The position numbers and the translations under genes were made by a program. 64,000 nt of DNA from Diplonema papillatum (lineage: Eukaryota; Euglenozoa; Diplonemea; Diplonemida; Diplonemidae), in the NCBI GenBank assembly GCA_030068145.1, contig JAPJBO010000161.1:62001-126000 (forward strand). Reading direction: 5' to 3'. A model generated the notes under the pieces. That model made no database searches, was not told the DNA's origin, and saw only the letters and a program-made list of their open reading frames with translations. Shown one piece after another: positions 21,755 through 32,870 of the stretch; the stretch's first letter is position 1, and each line of letters begins with the position of its first letter.

Positions 21755-22199
21755 CTGCGGGTTTGGTTCAGGTCGCAAGAAATCGGAATGATGAAACGGG
21801 AGAAACACAACGGGATGCTTGTTTTAGCGTTTTATTGTGGTTAAAGGTTCGGTGTTTCAAGGTCCCCGGTTGACCATTGTGCTTTCAATGTGACTGATCA
21901 GGCCGCACAGTTCAAGCGCAAGCCAACCGACTTTTGCGAGTCCTACGATAGCGTTCGAGTTAACAACAAATCCTTCATGCGCATTCCACAAGGCGCCACG
22001 AAAGCACCACCCCGACGTTCCCTGTTCACAGTTTCACTGGGAGTTGGTGCACCACGAAAGTCGATAAGAGTTTTGGGTTAGAAGGCAAAGAATCTGTAGC
22101 GATAATCTGCATCAACCGATAAGAGAACTTCGCGCAGCCTTCAGGATGCGGTTGGTTCAAAGAAACAGTCAAGTTTTCCCACCCTCCCTCAACCCCCGG

Positions 22200-22660
22200 T
22201 GACCTCGCCCAAGCTCGTTTCCCCGTGTTAAGGCAACATTCCCTTGCGCTAGTACTATCAGTTACAAAGACGTGTTCTTACTTCTCCCTTTCTACTAGGC
22301 AGTTCTCGTCAGACAATGCGAAGAGCGGAAACTCCCCGAATCCCGGCTCCATTTTTCTTGCTTGTGCCCTTCTGTGTAAGGCCCAAGCAAGAGAACCCAT
22401 TTTACTCACTGCAAAGCTCCCGGTTTGGCGCCGGTGCGTGCGCTTTGAAAGAATTCCCCCACAAAAAAAAAAGGACACGCAAGGCCAGTTCCCCGTTGTT
22501 CCCCCGTAGTTCACCATGGCTGTACCGACCACACCAAAAAAAAAAAAAAAAGAGGTCTTTTTTGTTGAACTCTTATGCTCTCCACTTAACCATTTACCTG
22601 CGTTGCTACAGCATATTAACGTCTTTTGATCTTGAAATATTGTTGCGATAGTGGGGAGTC
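22200..22660. other. Intergenic with partial R1
   Basis: Contains an R1 scrap at 22560-22650 ('tttttgttgaactcttatgc', 'atcttgaaatattg'). The 'gatcttgaaatattgttgcg' join also follows the R1 copy at 13510, so the two share a breakpoint. Confidence 0.55.
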
Positions 22661-22687
22661 ATCGGCATGCCGATGAGTACCACACTA

Positions 22688-23443
22688 TGCCTGCCTTTCG
22701 CTACGTGACACCGGATGGGTCACTCTTGGCGCGCTTCCGTCGTGGTGCAACCCGTGACGGCTGCATCTGCTGCTGGTAGCTGTTTGTGACAAGTTCGTAG
22801 TCAGATCCGGAATCTGTGTCCTCGTTCTCTCGCTTCCGGCGAGCGGCACGGCGAGATGCGGCAGTTGCTGAGGGTCGAGCTGTGTCGGCAGGGGTACGCG
22901 ATCGTCGTGCGACCCGTAACGGTCGCAGAGGCCGAGGAGCCGCGTCTCGTTCAGACCCGGTACTAGTACCAGGACTCGATGCAGCGTCGTGTGAGCGCTT
23001 CCGCTAGGTGCCGCGATCAATGCTGAGTCGGTTGGTCGTGCCGGCTCGCCATCGATGACGATAGTCCGCCGTCGTTGCTGTGCTCGCCCACGCCGCGCGG
23101 ACGCGTGGTGAGACCGCAGGTGTGCTGGGGGCCGGTCGGCGGTGCGCCGGGGAGTTGCCATCGCTATGCGTCGTTTACGGTCGTGGCCGTCCGGTGTCTC
23201 GGGTGACGAAGGCGCTCGGCGTTTCCGGTTCGCCTGCCCACCGCGTAAACCGCCACCGCCGCCGCCTCCATCCTCGCTGCTGCTGCTGTCGTCGTCACTG
23301 CTGCCGCCTTTGATCTTTCGCAACTGGCAGCTGGACAGTCTGGATTGCCTGGGGACGGGTTTCCGTGAAGAAGAGAGTTGAAATATGGCGGTAAGTAAAA
23401 CAAGACCTGCAGCCTCCCCACGGGGAGTCGTACCCCTGTGCAT
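22688..23443 (-). CDS. Hypothetical low-complexity ORF
   Basis: About 250 residues, rich in Ser, Arg, Asp and Gly (SSDDDSSSSEDGGGGGGG, then basic clusters such as RKRR). It is GC-rich, unlike the flanks, which suggests a coding origin. No domain is recognised and the start is arbitrary. It could be an exon or a retained gene fragment. Confidence 0.25.
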
Positions 23444-24450
23444 ACGAGTCGTATTCTCGTCTAAACTCGTCTAAACTCAGATTTCGGTTTTCGGAGCAAA
23501 CTCTCGCCAAACGACTCGTATTCTCGTGCCAAACTCGTCTAAACTCGTATCATTCTCGTCAAAACTCGTCTAAACTCGTATTGACGAGCTTAGACGAGTA
23601 CGGGCTATTTTCACTGTAGAACACGGTATTTGGCCTTCTGTGCTACTTTCCTTACCACAAGACCGGTATCCTGCGACCTGCTGTTCCTCATTTCCTTCAG
23701 CTCCTGGATTCCAAAAATTCCTGCTCCCGAACTGTCGCTTTTCAGCCTACGGTTTTCAGGGCTACGTCGGAAAATTTGAGGATGACCAGCCGCACGAAGA
23801 AGACCAAGAAGATTCGCAACAGCATCGGCAAGATAGGCGAGACGGGGGTCCGGTACACTTGAGTGTCCACAAACCAGCAGAGTACCATCACGACTTCAGG
23901 TCAGGCGGCGCCGCGACCACGTGCTGTGCACCTCGTTGAGAAGGGAGCGACTCTCAGCAGGCTACTTGGTGCTCACCATGACTTCTTTGGACCGAGAGAT
24001 GAGAGCAGGGAAATGTTACGAGGGTTTGTTCCGTCGATCAGGGACGCCCGTTTTCGGAGAGTTTCAGGCTTTTTTGGCCTCGCGAGTTCCTGACTAACGA
24101 ACTGCACCAACAAAGCGTGACGGTCCGAATGTTGAAGTTGCTTGGGTGAGGGCGGCATTCTTGATGTTGGCAGCATCGACATCAATTTTATCACGGTGAA
24201 ACGCTTCTGCAGCTGCCATCACTTCCTCTTTGATCGCGTTGCGTCTTTTATGGACCAGAACCAGCCCAGGAGGTTTTCTTCCCACTCACAACATTTCTTA
24301 GCACTAAAGAATATGTCCCAAAAAATGACCTTGTGGCCAAAATACGACGAGTAAAACCACCTTCAAAAACTTCTCGTCTAAACTCGTATGACGAGTTTAG
24401 ACGAGAGTTTGATACGAGTATACGACTCGTACACGAGTTATTTGGGAAAC
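23440..24450. mobile_element. 1-kb element with inverted subterminal repeat clusters
   Basis: The left end (23440-23605) has about six copies of CTCGTCTAAACTCGTAT or variants, preceded by 'tacgagtcgtattctcg'. The right end (24370-24440) has the inverted set ending 'gatacgagtatacgactcg'. The arrangement is that of a DNA transposon with terminal and subterminal inverted repeats. The interior (23640-24330) holds only short minus-strand frames, for example one with KRRNAIKEEVMAAAEAFHRD, which may be transposase debris but which I cannot place. Confidence 0.6.
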
Positions 24451-24984
24451 GGCTGCTGCAGATTGCAGTGTGTAAGGTGACCACACCTCCGATGGGCAGG
24501 GGGGGGAAAAATTAGGGGTATTCCCCAACGAGCCAGCAAAAAAAAAAGGAGGTCTTCATTTTCCCACACTAACTGCTACAGCAAGTGAAAAGAAAATGAA
24601 GATTCTTTTATTATCGATTAGTCAACCTCTACGACCGCTCAGGAACACCTTCGCAAAGAAGACTTGTACTCACGTACAAAGAGTTCGTCCCTGGACTACT
24701 CAATATCGGAGCGCGCGTAACGCCCGATTCATCCCATCGCAGATGAGCGGTCCAGACCAGCTCACGCGCCAAAGGTGTGGAGTTGACCCCGATAATAAAA
24801 CTAACTGTGCAAACGGTGCTGTCACCGAACTGTGCGGTCAACATCCTCCTTCGTGGTGGTGGCAACCAAGCACTCAGAGAATTGGGCCTGGATACTTCCC
24901 CGTTTATTTCTCGACGAGGTTCGTATGCGCAACAGTCTTTTCGGTTTTGGCTGCAAGTTGACACACCCTGTCCGGGCTGCTGCG

Positions 24985-25090
24985 GGAGTGAGCAGCCTCA
25001 GCTGAAGTTAAAGCGGGAGTTGAAAAGCGTGGACACACCCGCTGTTCGGGTGTGACTCGGGCCTCTTTAACTCCAACTTCTGGCTGCCTC
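24985..25090. repeat. Foldback repeat (GGAGTT family)
   Basis: The left arm 'gcagcctcagctgaagtt' is answered by the right arm 'aactccaacttctggctgc', with 'cacccgctgttcgggtgtg' forming an inner hairpin. Confidence 0.6.
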
Positions 25091-25213
25091 ACCGTGCAGT
25101 ATTCCCTGGTGGTGTTAGCGTGGTATGTGGGTAGCCTGCAAAACCAAGGAGCCGTTTCCGTTTCCGCTTCTGTTTCCATGTTTTGAAAAAAAGACAGGCG
25201 CTTCGTTTTGTTT

Positions 25214-25402
25214 GTGCGTGACCCCCCCGCATCTAGCACAAGCCGTGCTATCCAGCCCGTGCACTGTGGAGCAGTCCGCGAACACGCAGTCTCCATCCCT
25301 CGCCGCCGCAGCCGCGTTTTCCGGGAAGGCACTCAGCTTGACCTCCTCCCAGTCAACGGCATCCGGGACGCAGTCGTCTTTCGACTTGAGCAGCTCAGCC
25401 AT
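25214..25402 (-). CDS. Small exon-like ORF between halves of an R8 repeat
   Basis: The minus-strand frame MAELLKSKDDCVPDAVDWEE, then VKLSAFPENAAAAARDGDCV, then FADCSTVHGLDSTACARCGG has the GC-rich codon use of genuine genes here. It is bounded on both sides by the same R8 words ('ttgtttgtgcgtg' at 25198-25212 and 25420-25434), as if a gene piece had landed inside R8. The four Cys near the end could bind zinc. I do not recognise the family. It may be a first exon or a captured fragment. Confidence 0.35.
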
Positions 25403-25414
25403 TTCTAAGATTAT

Positions 25415-25560
25415 TTCTTTGTTTGTGCGTGCCGGTTGATCGTTTTCCCACTTGTATTTACCCTAGGTAAGGAATTCTGATCAACCACCAAAACACGCTG
25501 CCTACGTCTTTTTAGCCTGCACAATACATTGACGGGCAACCCACAAGATTGTTAGTACTA
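25415..25560 (+). repeat. R8 dispersed repeat
   Basis: Runs from 'tttgtttgtgcgtgccgg' through 'gatcaaccaccaaaacacg' to 'gattgttagtactaaaaa'. Confidence 0.75.
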
Positions 25561-25912
25561 AAAAAACGGATGGAAACGCGTTTACTTGCCAACATAACCG
25601 CCCCCCCTAAAAGAAAGATGAAAAAAAGGTGAAGGTGAACGCGAGACCCGGGGTATCTACAGCGACCGGCCAGTGGTTGACCATTCGCTTAACGACGATT
25701 TAACCTGCGAGTTACGGCAGAATTCTGTACCACTCAATAATACTCAACGTTGTTGTCAGCAACCCATCTTGCAGTTGTCGAACCCGAAGTACCATGAGGT
25801 AAACGCCTCGGAACGAAGCACTACGAGTACTCCATCTTTGTAGAACACACAAGACGGTAACAGTTCACACTGGGTTCTTGTTCTATTCCGAATAACTCCC
25901 GAGACGGCCTGC

Positions 25913-26357
25913 GTGTCACTCGCCGATGTCAAGAAGCTTTGTAGCGCTGCCTGCTACCCGGACACCCTCGTCCAGCTGATCAACCTGCTGAGAGAGGACT
26001 ACGAGTTGCCGCCAGAAGAACAACAAGACCCTTCCGGAGTCGACAACCCAAAGCCTCCCGTCGAATCCATCGATATCGATGCTGTTAGCGACTCCCCTTC
26101 TCATCTTCGTTGGAGGGGACGACACCGCTGGGAAGCCCGCATCCAGGGGACGACCCCATGGGCTCTCTTATTAGCCACAGTCAATGAGACGGACACAAAC
26201 AACATCAACAGCATCAATCCATCAGTCAATCCCTCTCACGTTGCATCACCCTACTCATCAGTCATTCCCTCCCTATCACACCAGCCAAACGAATCGACCA
26301 GTCCCTGGCGTCCACAGCCTCCTTTAATTCTACCGTCCTCGAACGTCCGCCTTTTCC
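25913..26357 (+). CDS. Hypothetical ORF, possibly a gene fragment
   Basis: Open frame VSLADVKKLCSAACYPDTLV, then QLINLLREDYELPPEEQQDP and an Asp-rich stretch. The first 60 residues look like globular coding sequence and the rest is Ser/Asn/Pro-rich. There is no ATG at the front, so it is an internal exon or a fragment. The frame continues to 26419 only by reading into an R3 repeat. Confidence 0.3.
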
Positions 26358-26580
26358 CGGATGCAGCCCTGCTTAGGTGTGCAATCAGCCATCACAGGGC
26401 ACCAGATCTCGCCACTTGACCTGACGCAGCTGCCACCCTGGCGCAGCAACCATCGCAATGAAGGCGCGCAGCTGGAGTGTATGTAGGCAATTCCGTACAA
26501 CAGCTGCAGCTTGATCCGAGAGCTCGCTAGGGGAGGTGGCGCTGCTCACCTGTCAGTCTCGCAACTGACTGCTGCCCCGG
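26358..26580 (+). repeat. R3 dispersed repeat
   Basis: Shares 'gatgcagccctgcttagg', 'gcaattccgtacaacagc' and 'gctgctcacctgtcagtc' with the copies near 13.8 and 38.4 kb. Confidence 0.8.
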
Positions 26581-26867
26581 AACTTCTCCTACCAGTAGTA
26601 GTATCATATGTCGTTCCAGTACAGAGCAAGTCTGGAAAAGAACGGAGCAATCTGTACATACCAACGAGTGACTTTAGGTAGCCGCCTGTGGGCGGCGCCG
26701 ATCCGATGCGGACGGCGGGAAGAAGCGCTGACAGCACCGCCCGGCGAATAGAGGGCCACAAGAGTGGCAAGTTGACCGTTTGACCGGTTGACAGGTGCGG
26801 TCAACAGTGTCGCCACGTGAAGGCCCCCATGACACCTTCCTAAGAAGAAGAAGAAAAAGAAAAAGAA

Positions 26868-27140
26868 AAAGGCCGCTCCTGGTCCAGGAACGTGACGGTC
26901 AACCACAGCTTGCAGAGCTTTTTGAGTCGGAGGCAGCACAGAGCTACAACCCCGTCCGCTCTGCCCTGTGGCTGGCCGTCTTGACGAGCTTGCGTTCGGC
27001 GCGAGCGCCCCCAAGGTGCGCCACGCCGATGCTATAGCTTGGGAAATCGGTAGCCACTTGACCCGTAGGCCCGTGGCTCTGCAGTAAGTCCGCCGAACAC
27101 GTGAAGCTTGGCTCCCGTGTAGCAGGCTTTCCCTGGTACC
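26868..27140 (+). repeat. R12 repeat, inverted relative to 61785-62055
   Basis: About 270 bp from 'ctcctggtccaggaacgtg' to 'ggctcccgtgtagcagg'. The reverse complement is found at 61785-62055 at high similarity. No protein domain is recognised on either strand. Confidence 0.8.
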
Positions 27141-27310
27141 AAATAGTAGTAGTAGTTTGAACTTGATACGCAGCAACAATCTGTGACGATAGACTGCACA
27201 AGCCGCAACTGACTACCTCTTTGCACGCGTCGTAGTAGTAGTAGTTTCAGCTTAGTGTGAGTGTGATCAAAGTAACATCAAGGCAGCCCTTACAAAGTAG
27301 TAGTATGTGT
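27135..27310 (+). repeat. R2 dispersed repeat (GTAGTAG family)
   Basis: Runs 'gtagtagtttgaacttg', 'cgcagcaacaatctgtgacg', then 'gatcaaagtaacatcaagg'. Other copies: 30295-30500, 37568-37615 and 38093-38165. Confidence 0.75.
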
Positions 27311-27539
27311 GTGTCGTCTCAATCCGGGAACAAGGCAGGGAGAAGAACGGAGCAATCTTTACAAACGAGTGACTTAAGGTGGCCGCTTGAGCGGCACCAA
27401 TCCGGCAGCAGTGACGCGTCGGCAGTATTTGCACTTCAGGATGGGGCTGCCGTCATGAGAGTCGACGGCTAGCGAGTGTCGGCAGAGGGTACAGCGGTCG
27501 GAGCAAGCTTGAACGTGGGGAGCCGCACCACAAAAGAGG

Positions 27540-29003
27540 TTATCGATGTACTTATCGATGTACTTATCGGTGTACCTATCGATGTACTTATCGATGTACT
27601 TATCGGTGTACTTATCGATGGACTTATCGATGTACTTATCGGTGTACTTATCGATGTACTTATCGATGTACTTATCGATGTACTTATCGATGTACTTATC
27701 GGTGTACTTATCGATGGACTTATCGATGTACTTATCGATGTACTTATCGATGTACTTATCGATGTACTTATCGATGTACTTATCGATGTACTTATCGATG
27801 TACTTATCGATGTACTTATCGATGTACTTATCGATGTACTTATCGATGTACTTATCGATGTACTTATCGATGTACTTATCGATGTACTTATCGATGTACT
27901 TATCGATGTACTTATCGATGTACTTATCGATGTACTTATCGATGTACCTATCGATGTACTTATCGATGTACTTATCGATGTACTTATCGATGTACCTATC
28001 GATGTACCTATCGATGTACCTATCGATGTACCTATCGATGTACCTATCGATGTACCTATCGATGTACCTATCGATGTACCTATCGATGTACCTATCGATG
28101 TACCTATCGATGTACCTATCGATGTACCTATCGATGTACCTATCGATGTACCTATCGATGTACCTATCGATGTACCTATCGATGTACCTATCGATGTACC
28201 TATCGATGTACCTATCGATGTACCTATCGATGTACCTATCGATGTACCTATCGATGTACCTATCGATGTACCTATCGATGTACCTATCGATGTACCTATC
28301 GATGTACCTATCGATGTACCTATCGATGTACCTATCGATGTACCTATCGATGTACTTATCGATGTACCTATCGATGTACCTATCGATGTACCTATCGATG
28401 TACCTATCGATGTACCTATCGATGTACCTATCGATGTACCTATCGATGTACCTATCGATGTACCTATCGATGTACCTATCGATGTACCTATCGATGTACC
28501 TATCGATGTACTTATCGATGTACTTATCGATGTACTTATCGATGTACTTATCGATGTACCTATCGATGTACTTATCGATGTACTTATCGATGTACCTATC
28601 GATGTACCTATCGATGTACCTATCGATGTACCTATCGATGTACCTATCGATGTACCTATCGATGTACCTATCGATGTACCTATCGATGTACCTATCGATG
28701 TACCTATCGATGTACCTATCGATGTACCTATCGATGTACCTATCGATGTACCTATCGATGTACCTATCGATGTACCTATCGATGTACCTATCGATGTACC
28801 TATCGATGTACCTATCGATGTACCTATCGATGTACCTATCGATGTACCTATCGATGTACCTATCGATGTACCTATCGATGTACCTATCGATGTACCTATC
28901 GATGTACCTATCGATGTACCTATCGATGTACCTATCGATGTACCTATCGATGTACCTATCGATGTACCTATCGATGTACCTATCGATGTACCTATCGATG
29001 TAT
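27540..29003. repeat. 12-bp minisatellite, about 121 units
   Basis: A perfect-length tandem array of TATCGATGTACC with one variable final base (C or T) and very rare other changes ('cggtg', 'gatgg' units at the left end). The T type dominates 27540-28000, the C type 28003-28350 and 28590-29003, with T patches near 28505-28590. The unit is 12 nt, so reading frames stay open in five of six phases. Large 'proteins' here (for example 27374-29371 minus) are artefacts. Confidence 0.98.
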
Positions 29004-29013
29004 TTGTGCGCGT

Positions 29014-29215
29014 TCACTTTCGGCATGCGTCGTGCAGCCTGCGAGATGACACGCTTCCAGGATAGATCAGATCCGGTCCCTCGCGCCTTGATGCCTTCCG
29101 CGTCTTCCGCGGCGGCACGGTCCTCTGCCTGGTGGCCTCCACCACCCGCTGGACCTTTGCGTCCCAAGCCACCCTGTCTGCCATCAGTTCCCGGATCTCC
29201 TCCATGTTCGACACG
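29014..29215 (-). CDS. Exon-like ORF beyond R1, possibly more of the transglutaminase gene
   Basis: Reads NMEEIRELMADRVAWDAKVQ and then RVVEATRQRTVPPRK, charged and helix-forming. It starts right after the R1 copy at 29222-29430. Removing R1 from GTATAAG to CTCGAG would join the transglutaminase frame to this one in phase. That join is inferred; the sequence could equally be an unrelated fragment. Confidence 0.25.
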
Positions 29216-29221
29216 GTACCA

Positions 29222-29430
29222 AAAATACTCGAGGGACTGCGTTGTGCTCATTTCGAAGGAGGCTAAAGGGGGAGAAAACAACACAACTACAAAGTGGGTC
29301 ATATTTTGTTGAACGCTTACGCCCGCCACTAAACCCAGATCCACCTGTGTTTCGTGTGGGCTACAGCACATTTACCTCCTTTGATCTTTCGCAACTGGCA
29401 AAAAGGATTTCCTTATACAAAAAAAAGTAA
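29222..29430 (+). repeat. R1 dispersed repeat at the end of a coding exon
   Basis: Full R1 with a small internal loss near its right end ('caactggcaaaaaggatttc'). It sits directly beside the last transglutaminase exon, whose frame reads into it. Confidence 0.85.
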
Positions 29431-32034
29431 GAGAGGAATTCACACGTGTGCAACCGGCCGAGGCTGATAAGCGTCGCGTCAACGTCGACCCAGTAGCGGT
29501 CTGTGTCGACGGCGACGTAGTCGGCCGCGGTCTTCGGAATGAGGGCCTGCGTCCACATGTGCCAGCCCATGTTCGGCGAGAAGTTCGCGTCTTCGATGTA
29601 GACGAGCCCCGACACCGTCCGGGACGGGATGCCGATCGCCCTCAGGAGCGCTGCGAGCAGCACCGCGTTTTCGGAGCAGTCCCCGCTTTTGGTGCGGGCC
29701 GTCTCCGACGCAGACGCGAACCCCGTCGCGAGCGTCGAGTTCTGTATAGCGAAGCCGGTCACGCGGATGCTGGAGTAGACCAGCTGGAACACGGTCGGCG
29801 GGCCGTAGAAGTTCTTCTGGTCCTTCCACACCATCGCAGCGAGAGCCTGGACCTCCGGGTGGTCGAAGTCGATCATCGCGCTCGGCTTCAGGTACTTCTG
29901 GTCGCCGACGTCCGCCTGGCCATGCTCAGCGTCGTTCATGTCCACCGTCACCCGGACCATGTCAGGCCGTCCCTCCACCGGCGCCACCCGCTGGTACCCC
30001 GTGTCCAGAATGGGCGGCCTCGAGCCGTCCTTCGACGACACGAAGTACTGCTGGTACCCGCTGTCCCGGAACAGGCGCTCCTTCGCCTCCTTGAACCCGA
30101 GGTCCATCGGGATGTACGTCGAGTGCACAAGCTCCGGGCGCTTGTCTTCGGCCGACATCGCCTCGTCGGCACCCTCTTTCTGCATTTTGTTTTTTTTTTG
30201 GTGAGCATTCGGTTGAGGATCCGAGGCTTTTAAATTTAGGTTTTAAAGCCTCCGGATGAGACCCTGGTCGAAATATTGGATGCTGGTGTGCGTATAGTAG
30301 TAGTGGTAGTTTTCAGCTTAGCGTGAGTTTGATCAAAGTAACATCAAGGCAGCCCTTACAAAGACCAGCCACAGTCAACGCCGCGTGGGTGCAGGCTTTT
30401 GATGTTTACCATTATGTTTCAAACCCCCCGAGTGGTGTAGCAGTAGTGGTAGTTTGAACTTGTTATGCAGCAACAATCTGTGTCGATAGACTGCACAAGT
30501 GAGTAGTGCGTGTGTGTTTTGGCCCGTTTATATGTGGTGCCTTCTTGCACTCCCTGCCGACCCCTTTTTACCCTTTTCCTTTTTCCCTTTTCTGTTTCAC
30601 ACTTTCTTTGAAGAAAACTTGATGCTAACATCCGACATGCACGGGAGGCAGTGTCCTGCCTAAACATTAAACTAAGATTTCCCCCCCCTTGTCTCGGTGG
30701 GGAACACTGCATACCGTGGCAAGAGTCGCCTCCAGGTTGCCCAGTGCGCTGTTTACCGAGTAGTAAATCATGATGGCCATGTCGTGCGCTTCGTCGAAGG
30801 CGTACCACTCGGTGCTCACCAAGTTGAGATTCACGACGTCTGTCTTCCACTTGGAGATCGTCTTTCGCTCCCCCAGCACATCGCCTTCTTCGACAGCAGT
30901 AAGGGTCGAGGTCACCTGCACCGGCTCGAAGCCCATCTCCGGCTTCATGGTCTTGTACGACACGACCAGCTCGTCGCTGGTGCGTGCGAGGAACTCCTTC
31001 TTCAGCAGCCGCTGAACCTGCGTCTTGCCGATGACCACTTCGGTGGTTTTCGCGCCTTCGGTGACCATCGGCTCTTGGCCCTTCTTCTGCGAGGTGATGG
31101 CAACGGCGTCCCCCGCGAAGTCGTACTCCATCTTAATCTCGTCCTGCGCCATCAGCTGCGAGTATCCCATCTTAAGCGGCTCACCGGACGCCGTCTCGAC
31201 GAAGCTGCGGGGGGAACATTTTCGGAGTTGGGGCTTGCACTGATAAACAAATAACGGACGATCAGCATCAACTGACCCAAGGTGACAAGGCAAAACTTTC
31301 TTGTTCTTCGCGTGTACAGGGTACGAACCTCTCTATTTTCGTGTTAGCACAGATGCACTCTCCTGGCAGAATCTTGCCTCTCGGACATGATGTTTCTTCG
31401 AGGGAACGCAGAGTTTTGTTTCGGGGGGGGCGAATCGTAGTTTAATGTTCAGACATTGGGTTCACGCACTCCCTTTCGCGATCCTATTCGCTGAACCTTG
31501 CCAGTCAGTTTTGCGGTGCGCAATTACACCTTGCGTTAACACCGACTGACTACCCAATTGCTGTTGGTGCGGAAAGCCACTCCACTTCCGGCTGGAATGC
31601 TGTAAACCAAAAACTGCAAAACATCCCCACCCCTGCTTACAGTGCAATATTCGTTGAACGCTCACAAACACATCCTTGTGCGTTTTGTGTATGCTACACA
31701 CGCGTGTTTCCTCCTTGTGTGAACCAGGAAACTGGCGGCGTCCTCTCGAGTATTTCCTACACACAGGTGCGTGTCATAAATAAACATACAAAGTGTCGAA
31801 GTCAAGCTGCGTGGTGTCCTTTCCTCGCTGCACTTCTGCGTGCATCCCCTCAGTGGCGCGAAACAGGTCCCCGGATGGCTTGTGCGCTTTGGAGTACCCT
31901 TGCTCCATCACGCCCGCCACTCTGTCCTGGATGCGGAGCGTGTAGTGATACGTCACGATCGGTTGCCACTCTTCGGCGCCCGCTCCGACCGCGCTCGCAA
32001 GCAGGAGCGCCGCTGCCTGAATCCATCGGGCCAT
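29361..32034 (-). CDS. Secreted transglutaminase-like protein, at least three exons
   Basis: Exons on the minus strand: 31790-32034 (start MARWIQAAALLLASAVGAGA, a signal peptide), 30715-31204, and 30179 down to about 29440. Introns are 31205-31789 (gtatgt...ccgcag) and 30180-30714 (gtatgc...atgcag); both joins keep frame. The C-terminal exon holds a transglutaminase/protease-like core with the triad in SGDCSENAVLLAALLRAIGI (Cys), GWHMWTQALI (His) and YWVDVDATL (Asp). The preceding half is a beta-rich region as in bacterial-style secreted transglutaminase-like proteins. Likely extracytoplasmic; cross-linking or proteolysis are both possible. The last 25 or so residues before the stop at 29361 come from an R1 repeat, so the true C-terminus is uncertain and another exon may follow. 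Intron 1 begins with R1-like sequence and ends with R5. Confidence 0.85.
30295..30500 (-). repeat. R2 dispersed repeat within transglutaminase intron 2
   Basis: Contains 'gtagtagtggtagtttt', 'gatcaaagtaacatcaagg' and 'gcagcaacaatctgtg', all shared with 27135-27310, with the blocks in swapped order. Confidence 0.7.
31205..31340 (-). repeat. R5 repeat at the 3' end of transglutaminase intron 1
   Basis: The minus strand reads 'tcagttgatgctgatcgtcc' and 'cagtgcaagccccaactccg' up to the acceptor. The same block is on the plus strand at 19985-20120. Confidence 0.7.
31640..31789 (+). repeat. Diverged R1-like repeat at the 5' end of transglutaminase intron 1
   Basis: Shares 'cgttgaacgct', 'gtatttcctac' and 'caggtgcgt' in R1 order. 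Its outer end coincides with the intron's gtatgt donor (31789). Confidence 0.55.
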
Positions 32035-32870
32035 ATTTATTTTTTGTGCCAAGCTTTTTTTTTACCCCCCTGTGCTCGAATTGTATACCCCGCCTCTCTT
32101 TTCAGACCCTGCGAACTACCACCGTGAACCTAGAATCTACCGCCGTCGACGTGTTCCAACTCGGTTTACGTTTTACGCGTCCTGCTGGTACACCGGAACT
32201 GCTCCCAAAGTGAATACGGCTGCCTTGCACTCTTGGAGTAACGACTCAAGCACCGCTCCATCGTCGAGCCAACATGATCGAATCTGTCCTGGTATCGATG
32301 CCAAACTTTTTGCGCATGCAAGGCTTCTGATACTCCTGATCACCTGCAGGACCCCACGTCCGGCTTTTCTCCCGAACAGTGATGGTGACGAGAAGGAAAC
32401 AACGAACAGAGCATTGTCAAGAATTAGAGAGAGAAGGGAGGGACGGAGGCGGAGGAGGAGTGTAAATGACGCGGGCTAGTTTTCGTACTGCTTCCGCATT
32501 GGATTCGGTTTTCGTCTGACGCGCGGGTAGCACCGTCTCGTGGAGGACACCCATGCAAGACGCGGGCCGGTTGGCGACTGTTGCGTGAGAGCATACTAGC
32601 AGCCATGTAACCCTGTGTATCTACTTTTGGCGTTCATCATGGGAAAGGACGACTGCGCGAAGGCGATGATGCGAATTAGCGCAAGCCGGAAGCGCCGAGT
32701 GACTGACGCAGACTGTCGTCACAGATTATCTGCATGCTAACTAAACTTTCACGGTATACCGCAGCTTATGCACTGGTCTGCCATGAGGGCATGGTCCGGC
32801 AGGGAGGCTGGACACTGCCGTGGCGTGAGGGTGGCCACCGTCACCCGCAATGTTCTAGCGTTTATTGTGG
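32035..32870. other. Intergenic, no gene seen
   Basis: T-tract just upstream of the transglutaminase start (32056-32064), then unique sequence. Short frames on both strands lack domain features or compositional support. Confidence 0.4.

Noticed and set aside
27374-29371. Long 'proteins' of 529-665 residues across 27.4-29.4 kb on both strands
   Set aside because: They are translations of a 12-bp tandem repeat that stays open in five of six frames; there is no start region or domain.
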